Assembly: GCA_965644315.1 (NCBI GenBank)
Contig: CBFFRQ010000040.1
Coordinates: 62,001-126,000, forward strand
Reading direction: 5' to 3'
Source: Caecitellus pseudoparvulus
Taxonomy: Eukaryota; Bigyra: Bicosoecida
DNA: 64,000 nucleotides
Shown: positions 9,601 to 19,061 of the stretch, one piece after another
How positions within the stretch are numbered: the first letter of the stretch is position 1
How the letters are laid out: the number at the start of each line of letters is the position of its first letter
Position numbers and translations under genes: made by a program
The notes under the pieces: generated by a model
Seen by the model: only the letters and a program-made list of their open reading frames with translations
Database searches by the model: none
Told to the model about the DNA's origin: nothing

Positions 9601-11466
9601 CTGGCCACCGGCAGTGGACCCCTGCCCAAGAGCAACACCACCACGCCGGGGTCCGTGAGCGCCGCCTCTGCCGCGGCAGCCGCTGCAGCGGAGTACGCCC
9701 ACGTCTCCATCCTGCCACCCGGGCCCCTGGCTGAGACAGGTGTCTTTTCTTCCCGCCCCGGTGTCATCCGCGCCACCCTGCGGCCGGACGGCACGGTGTC
9801 CCTGGAGTCCCTGTCGCATGGGGCCTCCCTCATCACCGTGTGGACGCCGCGCAGCCAGCTGGTGGGCGGCAGTCGCCTGTACACGGAACAGGCCGACTCG
9901 GCAGAGGCCGAGGTCATGTTCCTGGCAGCCTGCCACCCCGACGCCATGCTGGGGCTGAGCGAGGCAGCCGTGCAGGCGGCGTGTGCGCCGCCCCCCGCCA
10001 AGGCCACGGCACCTGGGGCCCTATCCGCCTTCGCAGTGGTGCGGTCCAGCACTGTGCTGCAGCCCCACGACGCGGTGGAGATCGTGCAGGGATCGCGCCT
10101 TCGTGTGCGCATCGTGGACGCCGCCACCGCCGCCGCCCCAACACAATGGGCCACCAGCGACGACGCCGTGGCCACTGTGTCCGGGGGCCTGGTACATGCC
10201 CACACGCCGGGCGTGGCGGAGGTGTCCGTCACCGCAGATTTGGGCAGCCGGTACGTGACGTCTACGCTGGTGGTGACGGTGGTGCCGCTCACGTCAGCGG
10301 CAGCGTCTTGGTCTGATGTTGCGGCGGGGGCAGAGGTGGGGGGGGAGACACCCCCCCTTGCCGTCCCCCTGGCGCCCCCCACCGGCGGCCCCCTCATGCT
10401 GGCCTGGATCACAGTGCAGGTGCAGGCTGCAGGGGGCCTGAGCGTCCTGCCCCCTAACGCAGCCCTGGACAGCCAGCTGGACCAGGGGGTGCGCTTCCGC
10501 TGTGTCCTGCCCCCGGACACCACCCCGGACCTGGTGGCCCTGCCCGTGGGCCCCGGCGCCCTGTACACGCCCCAGCACCAGGCCATCCGAAACGCAGCAG
10601 AGGACGCCGTGCAGGCTGGCATGCCGGCTGGCCAGTCGGGGTGCGCCATCCTCCTCCTGGGGGGGGCCGTGTCCCCCCGCCTTCACAAGGCAGCACCCCT
10701 CCTCGGCCCCGTGCCCACACTGGATGCGCCACGCACCCTGCAGGTGCGTGTGGAGGCTGGGCACCTGGGCGCAGACGGCAGCGTGGACTTCAGTCGGCGC
10801 GGAGGGGCCGTGCGACACAAGATCGCGCGTTCCGTCCGTGTGGAGCCTGCCGTCCGCCCCGTGGACGTCTCCTCAGGCATCGCCCTGGCCCTGCCCCGGG
10901 GGCACCTGCTGCTGTCGTCCACCATGCCCACCGTCACCCTGGCAGTGTACGGCGACATGCAGGGGGCAGCTGCCAGCAGCTCAGACGACCGAGTGTCCGT
11001 GACGCTGAAGCCAGCCCTGTCGGGGCAGCGGGAGGGGGGCGAGGGCCCCCTGCCGCCCTCGGCGTACTTGACGGTGTCTGTGAACACCACCCGGGCTTAT
11101 GGCCCGTTCCACGTGGCAGGTGCAGTGCGCCTGACGCAGCCTGGCGCCCACGCCACGCTCCTGCACGTGGCCTTCGAACCGGAGGGATCTGTGTCAGCCT
11201 TCCAGGGGGAGGCGGAGGAGGAGGGCGAGGGTGGCGAGGGGGGCTTCCCTGAGCAGGCCCTGTGGACGGGCGTCGTGGGGCTGCTGGTCCTCCTGGCTGT
11301 GGGGCTATGGAGTCCCCTCCGACGTGGAGCATTGGCTGCGGACGCCACTGCCACGGGGGGTAGCCCACCAACGTCACCTGCTGCAACAGGCGTTGACGGT
11401 GTCGGCACAGGGGACAGCGGCGCTGCGGACCCACTGCAAGGGGATGCCTTGCTGGGGGGCTGGTGA
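3610..11466 (+). CDS. NUP210: nuclear pore membrane glycoprotein gp210 (NUP210-like)
   Basis: Large single-pass nucleoporin that lines the membrane side of the nuclear pore, mostly in the perinuclear lumen. The chosen ATG (3610, good context) gives a signal peptide (MAKSVLATALALCAACTLPW). The first domain has LLLPYRSG and then VTAIDSQGNTFSTLQGLPF, close to the most conserved part of gp210. Many Ig/BIG2-like beta domains follow, one clear example near 8560-8690 (MLWSSSNTTAVAVSANGTVTA). One membrane helix lies at about residues 2518-2538 (11257-11320), followed by a short tail of about 48 residues, the gp210 topology. One intron of 96 nt (3911-4006, GTGCGT...GCGCAG) is inferred because it removes an arginine- and proline-rich stretch inside the first domain. 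It is a multiple of three and has no stop, so the unspliced frame stays open. Spliced length is about 2,586 residues, well above the roughly 1,900 of animal gp210. Many NxS/T sites fit a lumenal glycoprotein. Confidence 0.9.
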   Translation: MAKSVLATALALCAACTLPWQVAGIAKISEQSLLLPYRSGPHSLQYSLSASREEWAWQSTNTSVISVSTPAPGGKSSEVNVTVIADTKQRAFAMVEARRGGAWRRRRLASVLNGAWCEHAPPRTRSHAPPCAVHELSCDVNVGVLHRLTVRTVSEFVYVGQEERVEVTAIDSQGNTFSTLQGLPFHWQVDLPDRLALTRLSEQNTMEVTPARRHVEESSGAFSDSVLLTGLTPGIVTVSAKASDAAYDSLPAAVTRITVKEHLRVVPREQDGPTCVVPGTAGRLGLQRVQATRTNVTLPSVNFRWSTPDTQVGQVHPTLGAFRIHPNSAGSRVVVSVSDRRLPEEEGASTALLVRDPTHVTIGMYAVSAPAQDGIRPLPVPPILQASNRLLCAQADSVAPGSPAYTGSPDAAPDVDELLPPTCTNVVSGDGTPWPVVAGAVYELHLGLEVAGTACSVWLGDNVAFDVAVSSKGGADPPPVRFLSSDVVELGAGVVMPSQWTSHPSGFAHHAAPAPVTESHSSAELAAAQQACGAAPATSSNASVVRGTGRVLRFVACATGALRIRVDTRIVKAPPLPPSELPGHPLDAPVQAKERLEPGHGAVLGKAMEGVYRSAAVAAGAAGDAVWTWEGGSRLDSLVGEVQVLAPVDIAHPALPMVLLRPGGVAPATTYTAFPSGGSGQFAFGVPSRGLLAGAVPAATALVQPSADSELVEDASTAMLVSEVTDPFNAIVMPVVLALPAALSPLPSALEVRVGDRLSVAVGAVTRSGRGFTNCSTLANPLSWDIQTVQRGAQHSSTWGVSGAPAAPGGDVGQVLEPEVFSTAWQDYPEQESVPEPWTTYNAPPATADALWATVGGVPSAACGAVWVQGLAPGLTEVVATLDTLQSTVHVGVGMPLRLAHPWSPALPAEAPLLTTAPTPGHAGVYAEMESPAGMQVQPAALRWRWANTRTAHTLLLPVGAASCVVLEGGMTGQGGVGALPPTARTVRATHSVVQGALDGISVQWTSQEHSAGAAALSVFHLFVQCPQKEAGPVLLRLDVQATSAEAGVNVTDSVYTTLHCARPASVRPRLVRPDAQWHEWGAALFEPFASSHAADATFQGVPRAEQVAIQGVPFVFDPPAALGAAHNSQSRYAGADFDAATSSVLLLQPPAQADGSPRHQVYGVSVDLYSASQPPVRFASSFGWSVNISAGVGDIPLLPFPAPAAAPSSQSPAATCAALQRVYGLTPDYASSIKQHCPAEGLAELGSPALPSCGAGRVPPTAPAAMGRQLAEGGVLSGSTLAAVAVPDVSAGRLEPLRLALRATPLTPAAGTDALQHTATLGAAPRLDVTGADTAAADSSVGELSTHLWVFQHPRHLVTLPCHSGSGAAVWKWASASVPPADTSAQAVWPLTLSGSSSAVPQLASELLPTPRAERVWSRHAGYCRDPDAFAGAGQLDVRGVEQAGSATRLLAHSAGSLDATCRDIGLEASVVGRRPCMHVRRLQVTVAPAGGVSIFAQQMLHAAAETPLHLFALPVGRAPADGSREAAAAAAFPAWQEGAMRVTWSITNPSVLEVVSTPGVDGAGRPITTHTVRANRVGTATVVATIENCVVLPVARRGAPSDCPLPPAQDCSVVTSNALTFTVFPGLALMPKRVALLPSASLTLQGTAGPDAGDQAGMLWSSSNTTAVAVSANGTVTALAVGWATVTCTVLGTSPSGERIVLDSAAATVDVAVPTALAIHADSRRVLAKQGTRLSLRSSRGMSALSLHGVGVNASWAPRAPGLRLVHPPFSGGLFTGADLSAASQWVLAGDVASPTLVPVEVNVTLLTTATPFTPALTLRFTATHTVHVVPRLRLVAPLPAAPLFGRTTGEEAAAPPTTVPCPASVCLLQLVSGSTVQFDFNLPLAELVFAVHSVEHAGMAVTSLTQSGWAALTWGQGESIVTVSHSTSRQHIRLHIIAARPAALALSGPGMVQSAADSHHRLVVLSAAGAPLALGTGVWTGLAGEPPTGPSSTTLATGSGPLPKSNTTTPGSVSAASAAAAAAAEYAHVSILPPGPLAETGVFSSRPGVIRATLRPDGTVSLESLSHGASLITVWTPRSQLVGGSRLYTEQADSAEAEVMFLAACHPDAMLGLSEAAVQAACAPPPAKATAPGALSAFAVVRSSTVLQPHDAVEIVQGSRLRVRIVDAATAAAPTQWATSDDAVATVSGGLVHAHTPGVAEVSVTADLGSRYVTSTLVVTVVPLTSAAASWSDVAAGAEVGGETPPLAVPLAPPTGGPLMLAWITVQVQAAGGLSVLPPNAALDSQLDQGVRFRCVLPPDTTPDLVALPVGPGALYTPQHQAIRNAAEDAVQAGMPAGQSGCAILLLGGAVSPRLHKAAPLLGPVPTLDAPRTLQVRVEAGHLGADGSVDFSRRGGAVRHKIARSVRVEPAVRPVDVSSGIALALPRGHLLLSSTMPTVTLAVYGDMQGAAASSSDDRVSVTLKPALSGQREGGEGPLPPSAYLTVSVNTTRAYGPFHVAGAVRLTQPGAHATLLHVAFEPEGSVSAFQGEAEEEGEGGEGGFPEQALWTGVVGLLVLLAVGLWSPLRRGALAADATATGGSPPTSPAATGVDGVGTGDSGAADPLQGDALLGGW

Positions 11467-11702
11467 GCAGTGTCCTGGCCTGGAGCTGAGGAGCCTGCGA
11501 AGGAGGCGGCAGCAAGCCTGTGCCAGCAGGCACGTGGGCGCACCGGGCACTTTTCAACACACAGCACGCCTGTCAGTGCCCCACCACGCAGCACGTCGAC
11601 CCCGCACGGCCGGCAGTGAATGCACGCCCTGAAGCACGCCGGCGCCCGCCAGCCACCACTCGCCGCAGTCACGTGTGCCAGCTGTTCCAGCCCACCGTCA
11701 CC

Positions 11703-14700
11703 ATGGCTGCCGCCACCTCCACCTACGTGAGGGGGGAAAGCGACATCTTCGAGTACCTGACCAGCACGCTGAAGGAGCGCATCATGATCATTGATGGCGC
11801 CATGGGCACCATGATCCAGGTGTGTGACACAACGCTCACGCAAGGTTTGCATTTTCCGCACCTCCGCACTTCTGGCCGCCATGACGCTGCCTCGCAGAAG
11901 CACAAGCTGGGGGAGGCAGAGTACCGCGGAGAGCGCTTCGCTGACTACTCCATGGACGTCAAGGGCAACAACGACTTGCTGTCCCTGACGCAGGTGCGTG
12001 CGCTGACGTGTGGCGCATGGCCGCTTCACCTGTGCACTTCGCTCTGCCGTGTCCGCTGCGCAGCCCGACATCATCTACAACATCCACAAGCAGTACCTGG
12101 AGGGCGGAGCTGACATCGTGGAGACCAACACATTCAGCGGCACCACCATCGCCCAGGCTGACTACAAGATGGAGGACTTGGTGTACGAGATGAACAAGGT
12201 GCGTTGCGCAGCAGAGGCCAAGGCGCCCCGCTTGCCCCACCGCCGACGCCCTGGGCCCGCACAGAAATCCGCCGAGCTGGCACGAAAGGCGTGCGATGAC
12301 GTCATGGCTGCAGACCCCAGCCGCCCTCGCTTCGTGGCCGGCGCCATGGGCCCCACGAACCGCACCGCCAGCATCTCGCCTGACATGAACGACTCGTCAG
12401 CGCGAAACGTCACGTTTGACGAGCTGGTGACAGCGTACCTGCAGGCGGCGCGGGCGCTGGTGGACGGCGGCGCCGACATTCTCATGGTGGAGACTATTTT
12501 CGACACCCTCAACGCCAAGGCGGCGCTGTACGCCATCCAGGAGCTGTTCGAGGAGATGGGCCGCCGCCTGCCAGTGTTCGTGTCGGGCACCATCACCGAC
12601 CAGTCAGGGCGCACGCTGTCCGGGCAGACGACCGAAGCGTTCTACGTCTCCATCGCCCACGTGAAGCCTTTCGCCGTGGGGCTGAACTGCGCCCTGGGCG
12701 CCAAGCAGATGCGACCCTTCATCGAGCGCCTGTCCAACACCGCAGACTGCTTCGTCTTCGCGTACCCCAACGCGGGCCTGCCCAACAAGATGGGCGAGTA
12801 CGACGACACGCCTGCCCAGATGGCGGAGGACGTGAAGGACTTCGCCGACGCGGGCTTCCTGAACCTGGCCGGCGGCTGCTGTGGCTCCACGCCGGCGCAC
12901 ATCGCCGCTGTGGCTGGCGCCATGGCCAAGTGCGCGCCCCGAACGTGGACGTCCCCCGAGCCAGTCATGCGCCTGAGCGGGCTGGAGGACCTGACCGTCA
13001 CCAAGGAGCGCCTGAACTTCATGAACGTCGGCGAGCGCTGCAACATCGCCGGCAGCATCCGCTTCAAGAAGCTCATCCTGGCGGGCAAGTTCGACAAGGC
13101 CATGGAGGTGGCACGGAAGCAGGTGGAGGACGGCGCGCAGGTGCTGGACATCAACGTGGACGACGGCATGCTGGACGGCATCGCGGCCATGCGCAAGTTC
13201 CTGAACATCGCCTGCACTGAGCCGGACATCTGCAAGGTGCCGTTCATGGTGGACTCGTCCAAGTTCGAGATCGTGGAGGCGGGGCTGAAGTGCGTGCAGG
13301 GCCGCTGCATCGTGAACTCCATCTCCCTGAAGGTGGGGCAGGAGGAGTTCCTGCGTCAGGCGCGCATCGTGCAGAAGCACGGCGCCGCCGTCGTGGTCAT
13401 GGCCTTCGACGAGGAGGGGCAGGCTGCGACGCGGGATGAGAAGATCCGCATCTGCGCCCGGTCCTACGACCTGCTGGTGGGCGAGCTGGACTTCCCGCCC
13501 TACGACATCATCTTCGACCCCAACATCCTCACCATCGCCACGGGCATGGAGGAGCACAACCGGTACGCTCTGGACTTCATCGAGGCCTGTGCCGCCATCA
13601 AGAAGCGTTGCCCCGGCTGTAAGATCTCTGGCGGCGTCTCCAACCTGTCCTTCGGCTTCCGCGGCGTGAACGTCATCCGCGAGGCCATGCACAGCGTGTT
13701 CCTGTACCACGCCATCGCCGCAGGCATGGACATGGGCATTGTGAACGCCGGGCTGCTGGAGGTGTACGACGACATCCCCACCGACCTGCGGGAGCTGGTG
13801 GAGTCGGTGGTGCTGTGCACGGGCGGACCCGACGCCGTGGAGCGCCTGCTGGAGCGGGCTGAGGAGGAGCGCGCCAAGCTGGAGGCTGCCAAGGCCGCTG
13901 GCGGGGGCAAGGCGGTGGTGAAGAAGACTGCTTGGCGCGAGGCGGATGTGGAGGAGCGCCTGCGGCATTCCCTGGTGAAGGGCATCCCTGACTGGGCGGA
14001 GGCGGACGCAGAGGAGGCGCGGGTGAAGTACGGACGCCCCCTCAGCGTGATCGAAGGCCCCCTCATGGACGGCATGAACGTGGTTGGGGACCTGTTCGGG
14101 TCGGGGAAGATGTTCCTGCCGCAGGTCATCAAGTCCGCCCGTGTCATGAAGAAGGCCGTGGCGTACCTCATCCCCTTCATGGAGGAGGAGAAGCGCCTGG
14201 CGCTGGAGGCCAGCGGCAAGGTCGCGGACGAGGACGACGACTCCATGTACGCGGGCAAGGTGCTGCTGGCGACGGTGAAGGGGGATGTGCACGACATCGG
14301 CAAGAACATCGTCGGCGTCGTGCTGGGCTGCAACAACTACAAGGTCATCGACATGGGCGTCATGGTGCCGTACGACAAGATCCTGGCCAAGGCGCAGGAG
14401 GAGCGCGTGGACGTCGTGGGCCTGTCCGGCCTCATCACGCCATCCCTGGACGAGATGGTGACGGTGGCCCGTGAGATGCGGGCGGCAGGCCTGAAGCAGC
14501 CCCTGCTCATCGGCGGCGCCACCACCAGCCGCATGCACACGGCGGTGAAGATCGCGCCGCAGTTCGAGACGCCAGAGCACCCCGTCGTGCACGTCCTGGA
14601 CGCCTCGCGATCTGTGGTCGTGGTGTCCTCCCTCCTGGACAAGGACACCGCCAAGCGTGACGGGTACGTGTTCGACCACCTGGAGGAGTACGAGGAGATG

Positions 14701-15786
14701 CGGCAGGACCACTACGCGTCTCTGGAGAGCCGCAGCTACCTGTCCCTGGACAAGGCCCGCTCCAAGGGCCTGAAGGTGGACTGGGCCAACCGGCCCTCCC
14801 CCCCGCCCGTCCCCGCCAGCCCCGGCATCACCACCCTGGACGACGAGGACATCGCCAGCCTGCTGGAGTACATTGACTGGAACCCCTTCTTCCAGACCTG
14901 GGAGCTGCGCGGCAAGTACCCCAACCGCGGGTACCCCAAGATCTTCAACGACGCCGATGTGGGCGAGGAGGCGAAGAAGCTGTACGACGACGCGCAGGCC
15001 ATGCTGGCCCGCATCATCTCGGAGAAGTGGCTCACAGCCAAAGGCGTCGTGGGCATCTTTCCCGCCAACGCCGTGGGGGACGACGTGGAGGTGTACATGT
15101 CCAACGTGAAGCGTGACGAGCCAGCCGCCACCTTCTGCATGCTGCGCCAGCAGGTGGAGAAGGAGACGGAGGAGCCCTTCATGTGCCTCGCTGACTTCGT
15201 CGCGCCCAAGGACAGCGGCGTGAAGGACTACCTGGGCGCCTTCGCAGTCAGCGTCTTCGGCGCAGAGGCCAAGTGTGCGGAATTTGAGGCTGACCTGGAC
15301 GACTACAACAAGATCCTGCTGCAGGCCCTGGCAGACCGCCTGGCTGAGGCGTTTGCTGAGAAGCTGCATGCTGACATGCGCCGGGAACTGTGGGGGTATG
15401 CCCCCGACGAGAGCCTGGATGCCAGTGACATGCTGCGTGTGAAGTACCAGGGCATTCGGCCGGCGCCTGGCTACCCCTCCCAGCCGGACCACACGGAGAA
15501 GCGCACCATGTGGGACCTGCTGCAGGTGGAGGAGTTGACGGGCATCAAGTTGACAGACAGCCTGGCCATGCAGCCCGCCTCGTCCGTGTCTGCGCTGGTC
15601 TTCGCCAACCCCGAGTGCAGCTACTTCTCCCTGGGCAAGATCGGGAAGGACCAGGTGCAGGACTACGCCGCGCGCAAGGGCACGTCTGTGGAGGAGGTGG
15701 AGCGCTGGCTGAGGCCGAACCTGAACTACGAGCCGGAGGTGCCTGCGGCGGGGTCTGCCGCGGCCACGGCGGCTGGTGCCCAGTGA
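11703..15786 (+). CDS. metH: cobalamin-dependent methionine synthase
   Basis: Transfers a methyl group from 5-methyltetrahydrofolate to homocysteine using methylcobalamin, making methionine in the cytosol. Exons: 11703-11819, 11898-11993, 12064-12198, 12265-15786; introns are 78, 70 and 66 nt. The 1,289-residue product is full length. Modules in order are the homocysteine domain with its zinc cysteines (GLNCALG and GGCCGSTP), the pterin domain ([12 protein letters not shown]), the B12 domain with the cobalt-ligand motif [12 protein letters not shown] (His about 792), and the S-adenosylmethionine reactivation domain with [12 protein letters not shown]. Intron 2 shifts frame and so is certain. 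Introns 1 and 3 are multiples of three without stops, and were recognised because they interrupt blocks conserved with bacterial MetH (GAMGTMIQ...FRGERFADY type). The presence of MetH implies a need for cobalamin; no MetE is in view. Confidence 0.97.
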
Positions 15787-15822
15787 AGCGGCTGGTGCCG
15801 GGGGCGGGACAATGCAAGTGTG

Positions 15823-18800
15823 ATGAGTAAGGTGGTTGACCCGCCTGGGGGCGCGGGCAGGCGGTGGGCTGGTGCGTTGCGCGTGGAGCATTCGTTTCTC
15901 AACGCGTGCCAATTCCCAACACACCCTCGCCGCACGGGAGCCTGTGCTGGGAGCTGCTGTTGTGCATGTCTCCCCTCTTGTCCCCTACGACGCCCCTTGG
16001 AAGGGCGGCAGCGCGCCATGGCAGCGCGCGGCGCAGGCGGTGCCGGCAGACACACGCCAGGTCGGCAGAGCACGCCAGGCAGCCAGCGTGGGCCGAAACG
16101 TGCGAAGCGCTGGTGCAGGCGCCGCCCACGCGTGGCATCGCACGCGCTGTCCCCCGCCCCGGCACAGATGAAGATGTGATTGGCAGCTTCAAGGGCGCCC
16201 TGTACAAGCGCAAAGACTTCCTCGGGAAGGAGGAAGCTGGTGCGTGGGCGCTGGTCAAAAACCGCAGGCTCCCGCGCAGCCTCGGCACCCGGCGCACACA
16301 CCGGCCCCTGTGCACAGCCAAGCTGCACCCTGGTCGGACGTACTACTACCGCAAGCATGTGGACGTGGATCGCCTTGTGGATGTCTGCTCGCGCACGGTA
16401 CGGCCCAGCCCCCGCTGCCCTGCGCCATCAACGTCCGCCACACGCAGCTCGCCTGCCCTCCCGCCGCCGCCACAGCTCAAGAGCATGCCAAACAACTACA
16501 AGGTGCGTCCATATCATGTTGCAGTGGGGTGCAGCTACAGCGGTCGAGTGAAGGCGCCTGCGTGGCCCGCTTTCACCCTTTGGCTGTGCTGCAACGGGTG
16601 AACCTTGCAGCTCACTTTCCCGGCACGCCCCGCACTGGCGCCCCCCTCGGCACACAGGCCCTGTCCATTCGAGCCAGCTGCTACATGAAGAAGAAACAGT
16701 ATGCAGAGGCTGTTTTGGATTACAACTGCGTCGTGGAGCAGGCGCCAGATGTGGGTGGCGCCGCGCGTGCCAAACGCAGGTTGCAAGCGATGCTGGCACC
16801 ACACCTCCCGCTCACACTGCCTGCCTGCACAGAACGTCCCGGCCATGTACACACGGGGGCTGGCCCTGGAGAAGTTGGGGCGTGCCGATGAAGCCATTGC
16901 AGACTTCTCACGTGTCCTGGAGCTGGAGCCGTCTCACGTCAACGCAGCGTACAGCCGTGCTGCGTGCTATAACCGCAAAGGGCTGTTCTCGCAGGCCATC
17001 GAAGACTACAAGGTCGCCCTGAGCAAGGACAAGGCGAAGGCCGCCACGTCCCCCGTGCTGGCGTCTCCCGCTCAGCTGCGGAAGGGCTCTTTCCTCCTCG
17101 GCGCTGACAAGTATGTGCAGATGCGTGAGGCTGAGGCGCGGGATCAGCTGGCTCGCGGCAGCACACCCCTCGCCACGCCAGGCGGCAAGCCCCCTCTGCC
17201 CAGCCGAGGTGCAACAGTCGTGCACATGGATTCGGCAGCCAAGCGGCTGTTTGCTGACGGCGGCGACGTGGATGGGCGCGGGCCCAGCCGTGGCGGCATG
17301 GCATCTCCGCCTGGGTCGCCTGCAGGCATGCCGGGGGGGCCGCCGCCACTGCACGATGACAAGTCGGGCAGTGCACGGCCACCTGCCGTCCCGTCTGCCA
17401 AGGCCCCCCTGCGCACGACGGGCGCCACAGGCGGGGAGGGCACCCCGGCCAGCCCCCCCTCCCCCACCCCTCGCCACGCTGTGGCCGGCGCACGAGCCTT
17501 TGGCTTCAACGACACACCAGCCAAGGCAGGCGCAAGGCGGCCCGGCCCCACGGCCTCGGGGGGGCCAGAGACCAGCCGTGTCCTGCACCAGGCCCCCTCG
17601 CGCCAGGAGCAGAAGGCGGCTGCGCCAGCCGCGTCAAGCCAGGCGGCAGCGCCAGCAGGGGCGGGGCGGGCGGCAGCTGAGCAGCACCACGCCCGGGGCT
17701 TCGCAGCACGCAAACGGGGTGATTTCCCGGCTGCCATCGCGGCGTACACGGAAGCCATCGAGGCCGACCCGTCCTACTTCAAGGCGTGGTTCAACCGGGG
17801 CTTTGCACAGGACAAGCTGCGGAAATTCGACGCAGCCATCGCAGACTACACTGCTGCCTTGCGTGTGAACCCAGACAACGCGTACTGCCACTACAACCGT
17901 GGCATTTCCTACGACCGTTCTGGGCAGTACGAAGAGGCCATCGCGGACTTCTCCCGGGCCATGGAGCTGCTGCCTGGGCAGGCAGACTTTGCGCACAACC
18001 GTGGCTTCTGCCACCGCAAGCGAGGGGACTTTGCCGCAGCCATCGCAGACTACACGCGTGCCCTGGAGTTGAACCCGCGCCACTTTAAGGCCCTGTACAA
18101 CCGTGCCTTCAGCCATGACCGCCTAGGGCAGCTGGAGGAGGCGCTGGCAGACTACACCGCCGCCATGGGCATTGACAGCGCCAACCCCAACACCTTCCTG
18201 AACCGCGGCACGACGCTGGAGAAGCTGGGGCGCCTGGAGGAAGCCATCGCGGACTTTGCCAAGGCCATTGCATTGGACCCTGCCTCTGCCGTCGCTCGCA
18301 ACGCGCGTGGCCTGGCCCTGGACCGTGCGGGAGACCGGGAGGCCGCGTTGGAGGACTTCAACGCAGCGTGCAGCGCTGACCCGGCCAACGGCGTCTTCCA
18401 CCACAACCGGGGCTTCTGCCTGCGCAACTTGGGGCGCTTCCAAGACGCCATCGCCGCGTACTCGGCGGCACTGGAACGGGAGCAGACGCCTGCGGCGCTG
18501 AACAACCGCGGGTATGCGTGGCGGAAGCTGGGTCGCTTCGACGCCGCCATCGCAGACTACACGGCTTCCCTGGCCCTGGACCCGACCAACCTGAAGACGT
18601 ACAACAACCGGGCGTACTGCTACGCAAAGACAGGCGCGTACGACGCCGCCATCGGGGACTACTCACAGGTCATCGCTCGAGACCCGACGTCGGCGCACGC
18701 GTTCCACAACCGCGGCATTTCCAACGACAAGCTGGGCCGCTTCGAGGACGCCATCGCCGACTTCACCAAGGTGCTGGAGCTGGACCCCTCCAATGCCAAC

Positions 18801-18938
18801 GCCTACTTCAACCGAGGCAGCACGCATGACTCCATGGGGCAGTACGACGCCGCCATCGCGGACTACACCCGAGCGTTGGATTTGGACCGGCACATCTCCG
18901 CTCGCAGCGGCGGCGGCGGCGGGGGAGGTGCTGAATAG
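15823..18938 (+). CDS. tetratricopeptide-repeat array protein
   Basis: Scaffold-type protein built from TPR units; partner unknown. Proposed exons: 15823-15871, 16168-16239, 16318-16397, 16476-16502, 16658-16750 and 16833-18938, giving 808 residues. Exons 2-6 are well supported, since each junction keeps phase and restores TPR sequence (LSIRASCYMKKKQYAEAVLDY, then MYTRGLALEKLGRADEAIADF). The first exon (MSKVVDPPGGAGRRWAD) is less sure because its intron is 296 nt, far longer than its neighbours, and could hide another exon. Exon 4 is only 27 nt. Two TPRs are followed by a proline-, alanine- and glycine-rich linker of about 210 residues (17040-17680). About eleven near-regular 34-residue TPRs come next, of the pattern NRGxxxDKLGRFxAAIADYT. 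A glycine-rich tail ends the protein. Similar NRG-type TPR arrays occur in protist and bacterial proteins. The MetH stop is only 36 nt upstream of the ATG. Confidence 0.8.
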
Positions 18939-19061
18939 TTTGTGTTTCGCTGGCGTGCAAACTGTCGCTCATGAGTTGCTTGTGTTGCGTGTTCTGGTGA
19001 GGAGGCTGCGTGGCGCCCGCCGCCCGTTCCGTCTGTGTATAGTTCAATGCAGTGCCCTCTG

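Noticed and set aside
8439-10649. 736-residue minus-strand open frame over gp210
   Set aside because: Shadow frame with no recognisable motif, antisense to conserved gp210 sequence.
12604-15924. 1,106-residue minus-strand open frame over MetH
   Set aside because: Antisense shadow caused by strong third-position G/C bias; its histidine/leucine/valine-rich sequence has no domain, while the plus strand is unmistakable MetH.
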